Shown: piece by piece, positions 1 to 10,300 of the stretch
How positions within the stretch are numbered: the first letter of the stretch is position 1
Layout of the letters: the number at the start of each line of letters is the position of its first letter
NCBI RefSeq assembly: GCF_012570745.1
Contig: NZ_CP046212.1
Span: forward strand, 286,171 to 350,170
Source: Enterobacteriaceae endosymbiont of Donacia dentata
Lineage (GTDB): Bacteria; Pseudomonadota; Gammaproteobacteria; Enterobacterales; Enterobacteriaceae
DNA length: 64,000 nt
Direction of reading: 5' to 3'
Position numbers and translations under genes: made by a program
The notes under the pieces: model-generated
What the model was told of the DNA's origin: nothing
Seen by the model: only the letters and a program-made list of their open reading frames with translations
The model's database searches: none

Positions 1-834
1 ACTATTTTCAGGATAACGTTTAGATATAGAAATCCAAGGATCTTCTCCTAGTTGTTTTAATCCTAATGAAACACGAGTTTTTTCTTTATCAAATTTTAAT
101 ATTTTTATTGTAATTTCTTCACCAATACTTACAATTTCGCTAGGATGTTTTACCCTTTTCCATGCCATATCTGTAATATGTAATAATCCATCTACTCCTC
201 CTAAATCTACAAAAGCTCCATAATCAGTAAGATTTTTAACTAATCCTTTTATTTTCATTCCTTCATATATAGTATTAAGTAATTGATTTCTTTCAGCACT
301 ATTTTCTGATTCTATTACTGCTTTTCTAGATATAACAACATTATTTCGTTTACGATCTAATTTTATAACTTTAAAATCTAATTCTTTCCCTTCTAGATGA
401 GAAGTATCTCTAATTGGTCTAATATCTACTAAAGAACCTGGTAAAAATGCTCTAATACCATTAAGATCTACAGTAAAACCACCTTTTACTTTTCCGTTTA
501 TAATACCTTTAGTATTATTATTATTTAAATTAGCTTTTTCTAAAATTAACCAAGCTTCATGTCTTTTTGCTTTTTCTCTAGAAAGAATAGTTTCACCAAA
601 TCCATCTTCTATTAAATCTAAAGCAACATCAATTTTATCACCTATTTTTATTTCCAGATTACCTTGAGAATTTTTAAATTGTACAATAGGAATATAAGAT
701 TCGGATTTTAATCCAGCATCTATTAAAACAACATCTTTTTCAATAGAAATAACAGTACCAGTAATAATTGATCCTAAATTAATAATTTTATTTTTTAATG
801 ATTTTTGAAATAATTCAGTAAAACATTCGCTCAT
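1..834 (-). CDS. rpsA: 30S ribosomal protein S1, N-terminal part (runs off window)
   Basis: The frame opens at the ATG at 832-834 and stays open to the window edge, giving 278 codons of a protein normally about 557 residues long. The translation starts [13 protein letters not shown] and carries the first S1-type OB-fold repeats (about residues 20-85, 105-170 and 190-260), including '[17 protein letters not shown]' and '[17 protein letters not shown]'. S1 sits on the 30S subunit and brings structured mRNAs to the ribosome. In E. coli cmk lies just upstream. Here aroA is the upstream neighbour and only about 216 bp separate them, so cmk is missing from this locus. The truncation is only the window boundary. 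Confidence 0.96.
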   Translation of the reverse strand, partial: MSECFTELFQKSLKNKIINLGSIITGTVISIEKDVVLIDAGLKSESYIPIVQFKNSQGNLEIKIGDKIDVALDLIEDGFGETILSREKAKRHEAWLILEKANLNNNNTKGIINGKVKGGFTVDLNGIRAFLPGSLVDIRPIRDTSHLEGKELDFKVIKLDRKRNNVVISRKAVIESENSAERNQLLNTIYEGMKIKGLVKNLTDYGAFVDLGGVDGLLHITDMAWKRVKHPSEIVSIGEEITIKILKFDKEKTRVSLGLKQLGEDPWISISKRYPENS

Positions 835-895
835 ATTAGTAACTTTTAAATATGTGTTAAAAATATATACTTAAATCATATTTAGTATTATTTTG

Positions 896-923
896 AAAAA
901 AACTCATACTATCCTTATATGAG
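896..923 (-). terminator. hairpin plus U-tract between aroA and rpsA
   Basis: On the minus strand CTCATA and TATGAG pair around a 9-nt loop and are followed directly by seven T (902 down to 896). It could end the serC-aroA transcript or attenuate read-through into rpsA. The stem is only 6 bp, so strength is uncertain. Confidence 0.4.
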
Positions 924-976
924 GCTGAGATAAAATAAATAATTTAATTTAATTATATATAATATAATTTATGTTA

Positions 977-1005
977 AAATTAACATTAATAGTATTTTTC
1001 TGCAA
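977..1005 (-). promoter_or_regulatory. candidate promoter for rpsA
   Basis: On the minus strand TTGCAG (1005-1000) lies 17 nt before TAATTT (982-977). The -35 fits sigma-70 reasonably and the -10 is weak. It overlaps a small palindrome ATGTTAAAATTAACAT (971-986). In DNA this AT-rich chance matches are common, so this is tentative. Confidence 0.25.
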
Positions 1006-1050
1006 CTACTATATAAATTTTTTAAATATTTTTATTAATAGATATTTTAA

Positions 1051-2361
1051 TTATTTTTCTTTATTATTTTTTTTATAAAAACTAATTTTTTTTAATTCTT
1101 TAAAAAAGTTTGGATATGTTTTATTTATACATTGAGGATTAATAATACTTACAGAAGTATTTGATAGTGCTAATAATGAAAAACACATAGCAATACGATG
1201 ATCATTATAAGTTTCAATAATAACTTTTTTTATTTTTTTAGGAGGAGTAATTATAATATAATCTTTACCTGTTATAATTTTTGCTCCTGTTTTTTTTAAT
1301 TCATTAGACATTGCTTTTAAGCGATCAGTTTCTTTTACACGCCAATTATATATATTTTTAATAGTTGTAGTACCCTTCGCAAACAGACTAGTAACAGCAA
1401 TTGTCATAGCTACATCTGGAATATGATTCATATCCATATTTATTGATTTTAAAGTATTTTTAGTACAACTAATATAATTTTTACCATAATGTATAATAGA
1501 ACCCATTTTTTTTAAAATATTTAAATATTGTATATCTCCTTGAATACTATTTTTATTAATATTTTTTATTTTTACTGTTCCCCCTTTAATAGCTGCTGCA
1601 GATAAAAAATATGAAGCAGAAGATGCATCTCCTTCTATAATATATTCTCCAGGAGAAATATAATTTTGTTTCCCTAAAATTTTAAAATGTTTATAATTGT
1701 TATTTTGTACATTAACTCCAAAAATTTTCATTAATTTTATTGTTATATCAATATATGGTTTTGATACTAAATTACTATTTACAGTAATCAAAATATCCTT
1801 TTTTATTAAAGGACTAATTATTAGTAATGAAGTTAAAAATTGACTTGATATGGAACCTTTTATTTCTATATTTTTTAAATTTTTTAATCCTCCTTTTATA
1901 TGTATAGGAGGAAAATTTATATTTTCTAAATATTTTATAATAGCTCCATTAGTTATTAATGTATCTACAAGATGTTTAATAGGTCTTTCTTTCATTCGTG
2001 TATCACCAGTTAAAATAATATCACATTGTTTATTTAATGAAAGTAAAGCAGTTAAAGGTCTTATTGCTGTACCAGCATTACCAAGATATAATTTTAATTT
2101 TTTTTGTGGATTAATAATTCCATTATTTCCTATAATTTTACATATTGTTTTATTATTTGACAGTACAAATTTAATACCTAACAACTTTAATGCTTTTAAC
2201 ATATAATTAACATCATCACTATTAAGTAAATTTATTAATTTAGTATTACCTTTAGCTAAAGCAGATAATAATAACACTCTATTAGAAATACTTTTTGATC
2301 CAGGTAATATTACAGAACCTTGAATTTTTTCTATAGATTTTAAAATTAAGATATTTTTCAT
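1051..2361 (-). CDS. aroA: 3-phosphoshikimate 1-carboxyvinyltransferase (EPSP synthase)
   Basis: This cytoplasmic enzyme joins shikimate-3-phosphate and phosphoenolpyruvate, the sixth step to chorismate. The 436 residues compare with 427 in E. coli. The N-terminal substrate loop GSKSISNR (residues 21-28) and the PEP loop GNAGTAIRP (95-103) are intact. ERPIKHLVD, SSQFLTSLL, a DVAMT aspartate near residue 320, RVKETDR and NDHRIAM near the C-terminus are also kept, so the catalytic Asp/Glu and Arg residues are present. It follows serC by 42 bp in the same direction, the classic serC-aroA operon. With aroK and aroB at 56-57.7 kb it shows that several shikimate steps are retained. Confidence 0.97.
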   Translation of the reverse strand: MKNILILKSIEKIQGSVILPGSKSISNRVLLLSALAKGNTKLINLLNSDDVNYMLKALKLLGIKFVLSNNKTICKIIGNNGIINPQKKLKLYLGNAGTAIRPLTALLSLNKQCDIILTGDTRMKERPIKHLVDTLITNGAIIKYLENINFPPIHIKGGLKNLKNIEIKGSISSQFLTSLLIISPLIKKDILITVNSNLVSKPYIDITIKLMKIFGVNVQNNNYKHFKILGKQNYISPGEYIIEGDASSASYFLSAAAIKGGTVKIKNINKNSIQGDIQYLNILKKMGSIIHYGKNYISCTKNTLKSINMDMNHIPDVAMTIAVTSLFAKGTTTIKNIYNWRVKETDRLKAMSNELKKTGAKIITGKDYIIITPPKKIKKVIIETYNDHRIAMCFSLLALSNTSVSIINPQCINKTYPNFFKELKKISFYKKNNKEK

Positions 2362-2403
2362 AATATATTATTATTTAAATTAAAATTAAAATCATCATAA
2401 CAT

Positions 2404-3501
2404 TTATAAATATGATTTTTCAAAATCATTCATAAAATTTATTAATTTTTCAACTCCTTCTATAGGCATAGCATTATATATTGAGGCTCTAATTCCTCCT
2501 ATTATTTTATGTCCTTTTAAATACATTAATCCATTTTCTTGTGCTTTTTTTAAAAAAAAATTTTCTTTTTTAGGATTTTTTAAATGAAAAACAACATTTG
2601 TTATAGATCTATTATTATTAGATATTCTATTTATATAGAAATCACTACTATCTATAGTAGAATATAATAATTCTGCTTTTTTTTTATTTATTTTACTAAT
2701 ATATTTTACTCCGCCTTTTTTTTTTAACCATTTTAGTACTAATCCAGATAAATATAAAGAAAATGTAGGAGGAGTATTAAACATTGAATTATATTTAAAA
2801 ATAATTTGATAATCTAATACTGAAGGTAATTCTTTACGTTTTTTTTTTATATCATTTATTATTAAATCTTTTTTTATAATAATAATAGTTAATCCAGCAG
2901 GACCAATATTTTTTTGTACACTAGCATAAATCATTCCATAATTTTTTATATTTATTTCTTTTGTAAGAATAGAAGATGATAAATCCGCTACAACAATTTT
3001 ATCTTTTAATTTAGGTTCTTCATTTATTGCAATTCCTTCTATTGTTTCATTAGGACAGTAATGAATATATTTTGTATTATCATTTAAATTCCAATTTTCT
3101 ATTTTTTTTATATAATAAATTCCATTTTTTTGTCTTACAGGATTAATTATATTAGGTTTACAATATTTTTTTGCTTCTTTTATAGCTTGATTAGACCAAT
3201 GGCCAATATTTGCATAATCAGCAGTTTCATCATAATAAAGTAAATTCATAGGTATAGCTGAAAATTGTGTTCTAGCACCTCCCTGACAAAATAATATCTC
3301 ATATTCAAATGGTATATTCATTAATTCACGTAAGTTATTTTTTATATCTTTCATTAATTTAATAAATTCATTATTACGATGACTAATTTCCATAACAGAA
3401 ATATTTAAATTATGCCAATTTGTAAATTCATTTTGTGCTTTTTTTAATACTTCATAAGGTAATGAAGCTGGACCAGGACTAAAATTAAATATTTTTTTCA
3501 T
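2404..3501 (-). CDS. serC: phosphoserine aminotransferase
   Basis: A PLP-dependent enzyme that converts 3-phosphohydroxypyruvate to phosphoserine; it also acts in the pyridoxal-5'-phosphate pathway in enterics. The 365 residues match the usual length of about 362. The start MKKIFNFSPGPASLP is typical of the family, and SVQKNIGPAG near residue 195 carries the PLP-binding lysine. QGGARTQF and the C-terminal GGIRASIYNAMP are conserved. It is the first gene of a serC-aroA pair and is separated from mrdB upstream by 44 bp. Whether it serves serine or vitamin B6 synthesis cannot be decided here. Confidence 0.97.
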   Translation of the reverse strand: MKKIFNFSPGPASLPYEVLKKAQNEFTNWHNLNISVMEISHRNNEFIKLMKDIKNNLRELMNIPFEYEILFCQGGARTQFSAIPMNLLYYDETADYANIGHWSNQAIKEAKKYCKPNIINPVRQKNGIYYIKKIENWNLNDNTKYIHYCPNETIEGIAINEEPKLKDKIVVADLSSSILTKEINIKNYGMIYASVQKNIGPAGLTIIIIKKDLIINDIKKKRKELPSVLDYQIIFKYNSMFNTPPTFSLYLSGLVLKWLKKKGGVKYISKINKKKAELLYSTIDSSDFYINRISNNNRSITNVVFHLKNPKKENFFLKKAQENGLMYLKGHKIIGGIRASIYNAMPIEGVEKLINFMNDFEKSYL

Positions 3502-3545
3502 TTTTATGATCCTATTAATTTTAATTTATATAAACATCATATATT

Positions 3546-4661
3546 TTATATTTTTCTATGTATTTTATTAACATCATATGTATACATAGACATAATAATA
3601 CCAAAATTAGTCATAACAACTACAAAAGATGTACCTCCATAACTAACTAATGGTAAAGGAACACCAACAACTGGTAATAAACCACTTACCATACTTATAT
3701 TAATAAATACACATAAAAATAATACTAATATTATCCCTCCAATTATCATTTTATTAAAAATATTTTTACAATTTAATGATAAATATATTCCTCTTATTAT
3801 TAATAACATATATAATATAATAAATAATAATGTTCCTATAAAACCAAATTCTTCAGCTAAAACAGAAAATATAAAATCAGTGTGTTTTTCTGGTAAAAAA
3901 TTTAATTGTGCTTGAGTTGCATTTTTCAAACCTTTACCCAATAATCCTCCAGAACCGATTGATATTTTAGATTGAAAAATATGATATCCTTTTCCTAAAA
4001 CATCATAATTACTTTTTGATAACATTAACATTCTTTCTCTTTGATAATCATGTAATAATAACATCCATATAAAAGGAATAGATATTATAAATGTAATTAT
4101 AGTATTTATTATAATTTTCCAAGATAATCCTGCTAGAAATAACATAATAAGACCAGAAAAACTAATTAAAATAGCAGTACCTAAATCAGGTTCTTTAGCA
4201 ACTAATATTGAAGGTATTAAAATTAAAATAATTATTTTTAAAAATACTTTTATATTAATAGGATATTTATTTTTATATAAAATATATGTGACTATTAAAG
4301 GAACTGATATTTTAGATATTTCAGAAGGTTGAAATTTAATAAAATTAATATTTAACCATCTTTTTGCACCTTTAGTTGTATAACCAAAAAAATTTACTAT
4401 AACTAATAAAATAATAGAGAACAAATAAAATATAAAAGAATATTTTTTATAAATATGAGGAGGAATTTGTGAAGCTATTATCATAATTATAAAACCTATT
4501 ATAAATTGTATAAACTTATGTTTTATTAAATTATAATGATAAGTTTCTGATATACTCCATGTTATAAACATACTTAACATTGAAATTAATATTATTAATG
4601 CTAATAACATAATATCTATATGTAAAATAGAATTTATAAAATAACTTATTTTTTTTTTCAT
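3546..4661 (-). CDS. mrdB: peptidoglycan glycosyltransferase / rod-shape protein RodA
   Basis: A SEDS-family integral membrane protein that polymerises glycan strands during cell elongation together with PBP2. The 371 residues match E. coli RodA (370) and show about ten hydrophobic segments. Conserved family stretches include AKRWLNI, QPSEISKI, EPDLGTA, LPEKHTDFIFSVLAEEFG and the C-terminal LPLVSYGGTSF. It lies directly downstream of mrdA (25 bp), as in the enteric mrdAB operon; dacA and rlpA, which follow in E. coli, are absent. An intact RodA argues that its partner PBP2 is still made despite the frameshift in mrdA. Confidence 0.95.
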   Translation of the reverse strand: MKKKISYFINSILHIDIMLLALIILISMLSMFITWSISETYHYNLIKHKFIQFIIGFIIMIIASQIPPHIYKKYSFIFYLFSIILLVIVNFFGYTTKGAKRWLNINFIKFQPSEISKISVPLIVTYILYKNKYPINIKVFLKIIILILIPSILVAKEPDLGTAILISFSGLIMLFLAGLSWKIIINTIITFIISIPFIWMLLLHDYQRERMLMLSKSNYDVLGKGYHIFQSKISIGSGGLLGKGLKNATQAQLNFLPEKHTDFIFSVLAEEFGFIGTLLFIILYMLLIIRGIYLSLNCKNIFNKMIIGGIILVLFLCVFINISMVSGLLPVVGVPLPLVSYGGTSFVVVMTNFGIIMSMYTYDVNKIHRKI

Positions 4662-4686
4662 GATTAATTATATAATAAATTTATAT

Positions 4687-6551
4687 TTAAATTAAAAATT
4701 TTTCTTTATGTTTAAAAATATAATCAAAAATTTTTCTTGTTATATATCCTATTGAAATATTACTATTTTCTATAATAATTGTAATAGCTATTTTAGGGTC
4801 TTCAAAAGGAGCAAAAGCTATTATAAGCTTATGATCTCTTAATTTTTTTTTTATGCTTTTAACATTACATTTTTTTATATTTTTTAAATTAAAAACTTGA
4901 GCAGTTCCTGTTTTTGCAGCTATATGATAATTTGCTGAAGAAAAATATTTATACATAGTACCTTGTTTTTTATTAGCTACATTATACATTCCTAATTTTA
5001 CTATATCCCAATATTTTATTGGTAAATCTATTATTTTTTTATCTTTAGATGGTAAATAATAATAAAATATATTATTTAATTTTCGTTTTTGATAAATATG
5101 TAAAGCTTTACTCATACCATTATTTATTAAAATAGTTAATGCATTATGTATTTGTATCGGTGTGGCATTCCAATAACTTTGTCCTATTCCAACTAAAATA
5201 GTATCTCCTAAATACCAAGGTAATTGTATATTATTAAATTTCCATTTTTTTGTTGGCATATTACCTATTTTTTCATCAAATAAATCAATATTAGTTAATT
5301 TACCATAACCGAATTTAGTCATCCATTGATGAATTTTATTAATACCTATATTATAGGATAATTGATAAAAAAAAGAATCAGATGATTCTTGTATAGCTTT
5401 TATAATATTTAAATAACCATGACCTTTTTTTTTCCAATCTTTATAAAATTGATTAATTTTAGGTATTTTCCACCATCCTGGATCAAATAAAATTGTATTT
5501 TCATTTATTAAATTAAAATTTAAAGCAATTAAAGATAAATATGGTTTTACAGTAGAAGCAGGAGGATATATTCCTTGAATAGCTCTATTAACTAATGGAT
5601 GATTAATATTTTTTAATAAAATATTTAAATTATTATTTCTGTTATTATTCATAAATAAATTAGGATCATAACCAGGTGTTGACACCATGGCTAAAATATT
5701 ACCATTTTTGGGATTACTAACAATAACAACACCTTTAATATTAATCATTAATGAATAAATATATCTTTGTAAAAACAAATCAATTGTTAAAAAAATATCA
5801 CTTCCTGTATATGCATTTTTTTTACAAATTTTATATTTATATTTACCTTGATTATTTGTAGCAATTTTTTGATAGCCTACAGTACCATATAATAAATTTT
5901 CATAATATTTTTCAATACCATTAACTCCTATTGGATGATTTTTAATGTATCTTTTTATAAGATTTGTGTTTTTAAAAAAAATACTTTTTTTATCATCATA
6001 TAATTTAACATAACCTATTACATGAGAAAATATCCTACCATAAGGATAAAAACGTTTTTGAAAAGTTACTAAAGATATTTCAGGAAATTTATATCTATTT
6101 ACTAAAAATTTTGATTTTTGTACTTGACTTAAATTAAATTTTAATATTATTGATTTATAGTTATTATTTTTAATGTTTTTTTTTATAATATTGATTATAT
6201 CATATTTATTATTTTTTAATTTTAAAATTTTTTGTAAATTTATAATTTTTTGAAAAAAAATATTAGTATTATTGGGTTTTATTTTTAAACGATAAAAAAT
6301 TAAATTTTTAGCTAAAACTATACCATTTCTATCATAAATTAATCCTCTGTTTGGTACTAAAAAAAAAAATTAGTATAATTTAATTCTGCCTGTAGTTTAT
6401 ATTTTTTATAAGATTTAATTTGTAAGTAATATAAATTATATATTAATATAATCATTAATATGAAAAATATTTTTATTAAAAATTTTGTTCTTTGTAAAAA
6501 AATTTTTGATTTTATTTCTTTTTTTTTTAAAAAATTATAATTAATATTCAT
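4687..6551 (-). CDS. mrdA: penicillin-binding protein 2, split by a -1 frameshift in a homopolymer
   Basis: PBP2 is the transpeptidase of the elongation complex. The first frame (6551-6357) encodes 64 residues with the membrane anchor (about residues 25-45) and stops just after an 11-nt T run on the coding strand (6369-6359). One base over, the frame reads LVPNRGLIYDRNG and continues without a stop to 4687. That frame has the nucleophile motif PPASTVKP (Ser codon near 5556), ESSDSFFYQ, and AAKTGTAQ (Lys near 4914). Restoring one T gives a protein of about 621 residues, against 633 in E. coli. All other homopolymers in the gene are in frame. Either transcriptional slippage restores PBP2, or this is a young pseudogene or a sequencing error. 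Confidence 0.85.
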
Positions 6552-6584
6552 TAGTAATTTATAACCTATAATATTTTAAATATT

Positions 6585-7607
6585 TTATGAAAACAATAAA
6601 GTTAATCTTTCTAAATCAATCCAAAAATATTTTTCTATATAATTATTTATTATAAAACTTTTAATATTTATTTCAATTTCTAATAATAATTGAATTATTA
6701 AATATAATTTTTTATAATTTAATTTTTTTAATGATGTTTTAAAAAAAACAATTTTTTTTATAGAAATTATTTTATTTTGTTTAAAAATTGTATTTAAAGA
6801 ATATTTTTTTAAATTTCTATATATTTTTAAAATTAAAAAAATATTTTTTTGTAATTGATGTAATATTAAAAATGGATTTTGTTGAGTATATCTCATATAT
6901 TTAATTATATTAATACTATTTTCTATATCTCCTTTTAAAAGAGAATTAATTAAATTACTTTCTTTTAGAAAAATAAAATTACTAATATTATTTAATATAA
7001 TTAATAAAGAAGAATAATTATTATTTTTTTTTTGTAAAGAAATATTTTTTATAACTTGATTTAGTAAAATTAAATTATCAGAAAAATAATTTTTTAATAA
7101 ATTACAAATATTTTTATTAATAGGTAAATTAAATTTTTGAAAACAATAATTAATCCAATTAACTAATTTTATATTAGTTAACTTATTACATTTTATAAAA
7201 ATAGAAAATTTATTATTTATAATATTCCTTATTATTTTTTCTGTATATAAATTTATATTATTATGAATTTCTATAATTAATATATTATTGTTATTTGTTA
7301 AATTTATTAAAAATATTAAATTTTTTATATATTTAATAAATATATTTTTATTTAAAAATATTAAATGTATAATTTGTTTTTTACAAAAAAAATCATTTGT
7401 AGAAAATTTAAAAAAAACATATTTCCAATCAAAATTATTATCTACAATAATAATATTATTTTTAACAAATTTTAATTTTAGAAATTTATATAATAATAAA
7501 TTTATATTTTTTTTTATAAAAAATAATTCATCACCAGCTATAATATAGCAAAAATATTTTTTATCATAAATTTTTTTATAAAAAGTATTAAATAATATTT
7601 TACTCAT
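6585..7607 (-). CDS. holA: DNA polymerase III delta subunit
   Basis: HolA is the wrench of the clamp loader that opens the beta sliding clamp, working with DnaX and delta-prime. The 340 residues are close to E. coli HolA (343) and the gene sits right after leuS, as in enterics once lptE is removed. The sequence is highly diverged and rich in Lys, Asn, Ile and Phe, as expected for the weakest-constrained replisome subunit in such a genome. The identification rests on length, position, and family-like stretches such as YIIAGDELFFI and FLILHQLQKNIFLILK. nadD, rsfS and rlmH, which follow in E. coli, are gone, so mrdA follows after 33 bp. Confidence 0.85.
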   Translation of the reverse strand: MSKILFNTFYKKIYDKKYFCYIIAGDELFFIKKNINLLLYKFLKLKFVKNNIIIVDNNFDWKYVFFKFSTNDFFCKKQIIHLIFLNKNIFIKYIKNLIFLINLTNNNNILIIEIHNNINLYTEKIIRNIINNKFSIFIKCNKLTNIKLVNWINYCFQKFNLPINKNICNLLKNYFSDNLILLNQVIKNISLQKKNNNYSSLLIILNNISNFIFLKESNLINSLLKGDIENSINIIKYMRYTQQNPFLILHQLQKNIFLILKIYRNLKKYSLNTIFKQNKIISIKKIVFFKTSLKKLNYKKLYLIIQLLLEIEINIKSFIINNYIEKYFWIDLERLTLLFS

Positions 7608-7643
7608 TTTTTATTAAAAATTAATTTTTAAATTAATGAAAAT

Positions 7644-10193
7644 TTATATTTTTTTTGTTACTATATTAAATATTTTATATGGAATATAAATTGTTTTTAT
7701 GATTGTAATATCTTTTAAAAATTTAGATATTTTGTTGTGTAATAAAATATATTTTTGAATATTATTTTCTTTTTTTTTATATTTTAATGGAACTGTAAGA
7801 TTATATTTTTTTTTACCATTAATTTGAATTACAAGATTAAAAGTATCAAATAATTTAGCATCAATATTTTCAATTATAGGCCATGATTCATAATCTATAT
7901 TAGTCTTATTTTCTATATGTTTCCATAATACAAAACAAAAATGTGGTGTAAATGGATATAAAATTTTTAATACTATTAATAATCCATTATAAATAATTAA
8001 ATAATCTATTTTATTAGATATTTTATATTTAATAATTTTATTAACTAAAGACATTATAGATGATATAGTTGTATTAAAAATTTGATGTTTTTCAAAATTA
8101 TTTGTTGCTTTTATGATAGTATCATTTATATAATTTTTTATTATTAATTGTTTTTTATTATATTTAGTAAACATACAATATTTTTCATAAATTTTTTTAT
8201 AATTATAATTTAATTTTTTATATTTATAAATAAATCTCCATAATTTTTTTAAAAATTTAAACATTCCGTTAATTCCTGATTCTTTCCACTCTAAAGACAT
8301 AGTTGGAGGAGCAGCAAACATAATAAAAAGACGTAAAGTATCAGCCCCATATTTACGAATAATATCTTGAGGATCAATACCATTATTTTTAGATTTAGAC
8401 ATTTTTATCATACCATTATAAATTAATTTTCTTCCTTTTTTATCAAAAATATTTGTATTATTATTTTTTTTAGAAATAACATTTTTAGATGAAACCCAAT
8501 GGTATTGATTATTTTTATCTATATAATAATAAGAATCAGCTAAAACCATTCCTTGACATAGTAATTTTTTTACCGGTTCATCTGTGTCTAATAATCCTAT
8601 ATCTCTCATTAATTTATGAAAAAAACGAAAATACATTAAATGCATTGTTGCATGTTCTATACCACCAATATATTGATCGATAGGTAACCAATATTTTGCT
8701 TTTTTTTTATCTAACATATTATTATTATCATGGGGACATGTATATCTTGCGTAATACCATGAAGATTCAATAAAAGTATCAAAAGTATCAGTTTCTATTT
8801 GTCCAATTATTCCATCCTTATTATATTGAAACCATTTTAAATTTTTTCTAATTTTTTCATTATAATTTTCTTTTATATTTTTATTAAAAAATTTTTTAGG
8901 AAAAATTAGAGGTAAATCTTTTTTTTTAAAAGGTATAAAATTACCATCATTTTTTATAATAATAGGAATAGGAGTTCCCCATAATCGTTGTCTTGAAATA
9001 CTCCAATCTTTTAAGTGATAATATTTTTTATAAAAAGCTATTTTTTTTTTCACTAAATCATTAAATAATAATTTATTATTAACTTTATTATTTTTATCAG
9101 CATTCCATATTTTATTTTTATTTATAATTAAAATATTACATTTTTCTGCTAATAATAAATCTATTTTATTATATTGAGGAATGCCTATAGTAGCATTAAT
9201 TTCATGAATTTTAGATAAGTAATTTACTATTATTATTGGTATTTTTTTTTTTGTAAAAATATTTTCAGCAAATAATAAACTATTTATACATTTTATCTTA
9301 ATAGGTAAAGATAATTTTTTTTCATAAGAAAATGAAAATTTACATTTTTGAATAAATTTTTTAATTTCTTTATTTTTAATAAATTTTTCACATATAGGAT
9401 GATTATATAAAATTTTTATAAAATTAATATCTATACATTGATATTTTAATTCTAAAAAAACATTAAGTTTAATATTAGTATTAAATATTTTAAAAAAAAT
9501 TTCTATTCCTTCTATTTTACCTATCCAATTTTTTTGCATATTTTTAACTTGATTAGGCCAATGTTCTAATTTTTTTAAATAATTCAATAATTCTTCAGAA
9601 TAAGAAGTAATTTTTAAAAACCATTGTTTAATCCACTTTTTTTTAACAAAACTATGACATCTCCAACAAGAATTATTTATAACTTGTTCATTAGCTAATA
9701 TTGTTTTATCTGTAGGACACCAATTTATTAAAGATTTTTTTTTATATGCTAATCCTAATTTATATAATTTTAAAAAAAACCATTGTTCCCAACGATAATA
9801 TTCAGGATCACATGTTGTAATTTCTCTATTCCAATCAAAACTAAATCCTAATAATTTTAGTTGTTTTTTCATGTATAAAATATTATTTTTAGTCCAAATT
9901 TTAGGAGAAACATTATTATTATAAGCTGCTATTTCAGCAGGCAAACCAAAAGCATCCCATCCAATTGGATGTAAAACATTTTTACCCAACATACGTTGAT
10001 ATCTAGCAATAACATCTCCTATAGTATAGTTACGAACATGACCCATATGTAATTTACCAGATGGATATGGTAACATTGATAAACAATAAAATTTTTTTTT
10101 ATTATAATTTTCTGTTACTTTAAAAGTATTTTTTAAATCCCATTGTTTTTGAACGTAAGATTCTATTTCTTTAGGAGAATATTCTTTTTTCAT
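7644..10193 (-). CDS. leuS: leucyl-tRNA synthetase with degenerate editing site
   Basis: This class I synthetase charges tRNA-Leu. The 849 residues compare with 860 in E. coli. The HIGH signature is HMGH (residues 49-52) and KMSKS is at 597-601. The catalytic fold (TDTFDTFIESSWYYARYTCP, WLPIDQYIGGIEHA) is excellently conserved. The CP1 editing insert (about 230-395) is present in length but lacks the threonine-rich motif TTRPDTF, reading VFLELKYQCID near 245. It also lacks GTGAVMAVPGHDxRD, reading NATIGIPQYNKID near 333-345. Hydrolysis of misacylated tRNA is therefore probably lost. Two Leu-tRNA genes that it would charge lie in this window. Confidence 0.96.
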   Translation of the reverse strand: MKKEYSPKEIESYVQKQWDLKNTFKVTENYNKKKFYCLSMLPYPSGKLHMGHVRNYTIGDVIARYQRMLGKNVLHPIGWDAFGLPAEIAAYNNNVSPKIWTKNNILYMKKQLKLLGFSFDWNREITTCDPEYYRWEQWFFLKLYKLGLAYKKKSLINWCPTDKTILANEQVINNSCWRCHSFVKKKWIKQWFLKITSYSEELLNYLKKLEHWPNQVKNMQKNWIGKIEGIEIFFKIFNTNIKLNVFLELKYQCIDINFIKILYNHPICEKFIKNKEIKKFIQKCKFSFSYEKKLSLPIKIKCINSLLFAENIFTKKKIPIIIVNYLSKIHEINATIGIPQYNKIDLLLAEKCNILIINKNKIWNADKNNKVNNKLLFNDLVKKKIAFYKKYYHLKDWSISRQRLWGTPIPIIIKNDGNFIPFKKKDLPLIFPKKFFNKNIKENYNEKIRKNLKWFQYNKDGIIGQIETDTFDTFIESSWYYARYTCPHDNNNMLDKKKAKYWLPIDQYIGGIEHATMHLMYFRFFHKLMRDIGLLDTDEPVKKLLCQGMVLADSYYYIDKNNQYHWVSSKNVISKKNNNTNIFDKKGRKLIYNGMIKMSKSKNNGIDPQDIIRKYGADTLRLFIMFAAPPTMSLEWKESGINGMFKFLKKLWRFIYKYKKLNYNYKKIYEKYCMFTKYNKKQLIIKNYINDTIIKATNNFEKHQIFNTTISSIMSLVNKIIKYKISNKIDYLIIYNGLLIVLKILYPFTPHFCFVLWKHIENKTNIDYESWPIIENIDAKLFDTFNLVIQINGKKKYNLTVPLKYKKKENNIQKYILLHNKISKFLKDITIIKTIYIPYKIFNIVTKKI

Positions 10194-10300
10194 ATAAAAA
10201 AATTTCCGAATTTATTATTTCTAAAATTATTAAAAAAATAATAAAATATTTTTTATAAAAATAATTTATTATTATATATTTTAATTTTATTAAAAATTTT

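Noticed and set aside
5779-6356. A second frameshift or gap in mrdA between the two open parts
   Set aside because: I read every codon from LVPNRG to the TTG at 5778: the frame is open throughout, merely without an ATG/GTG/TTG start, so only the 11-nt run is at fault.
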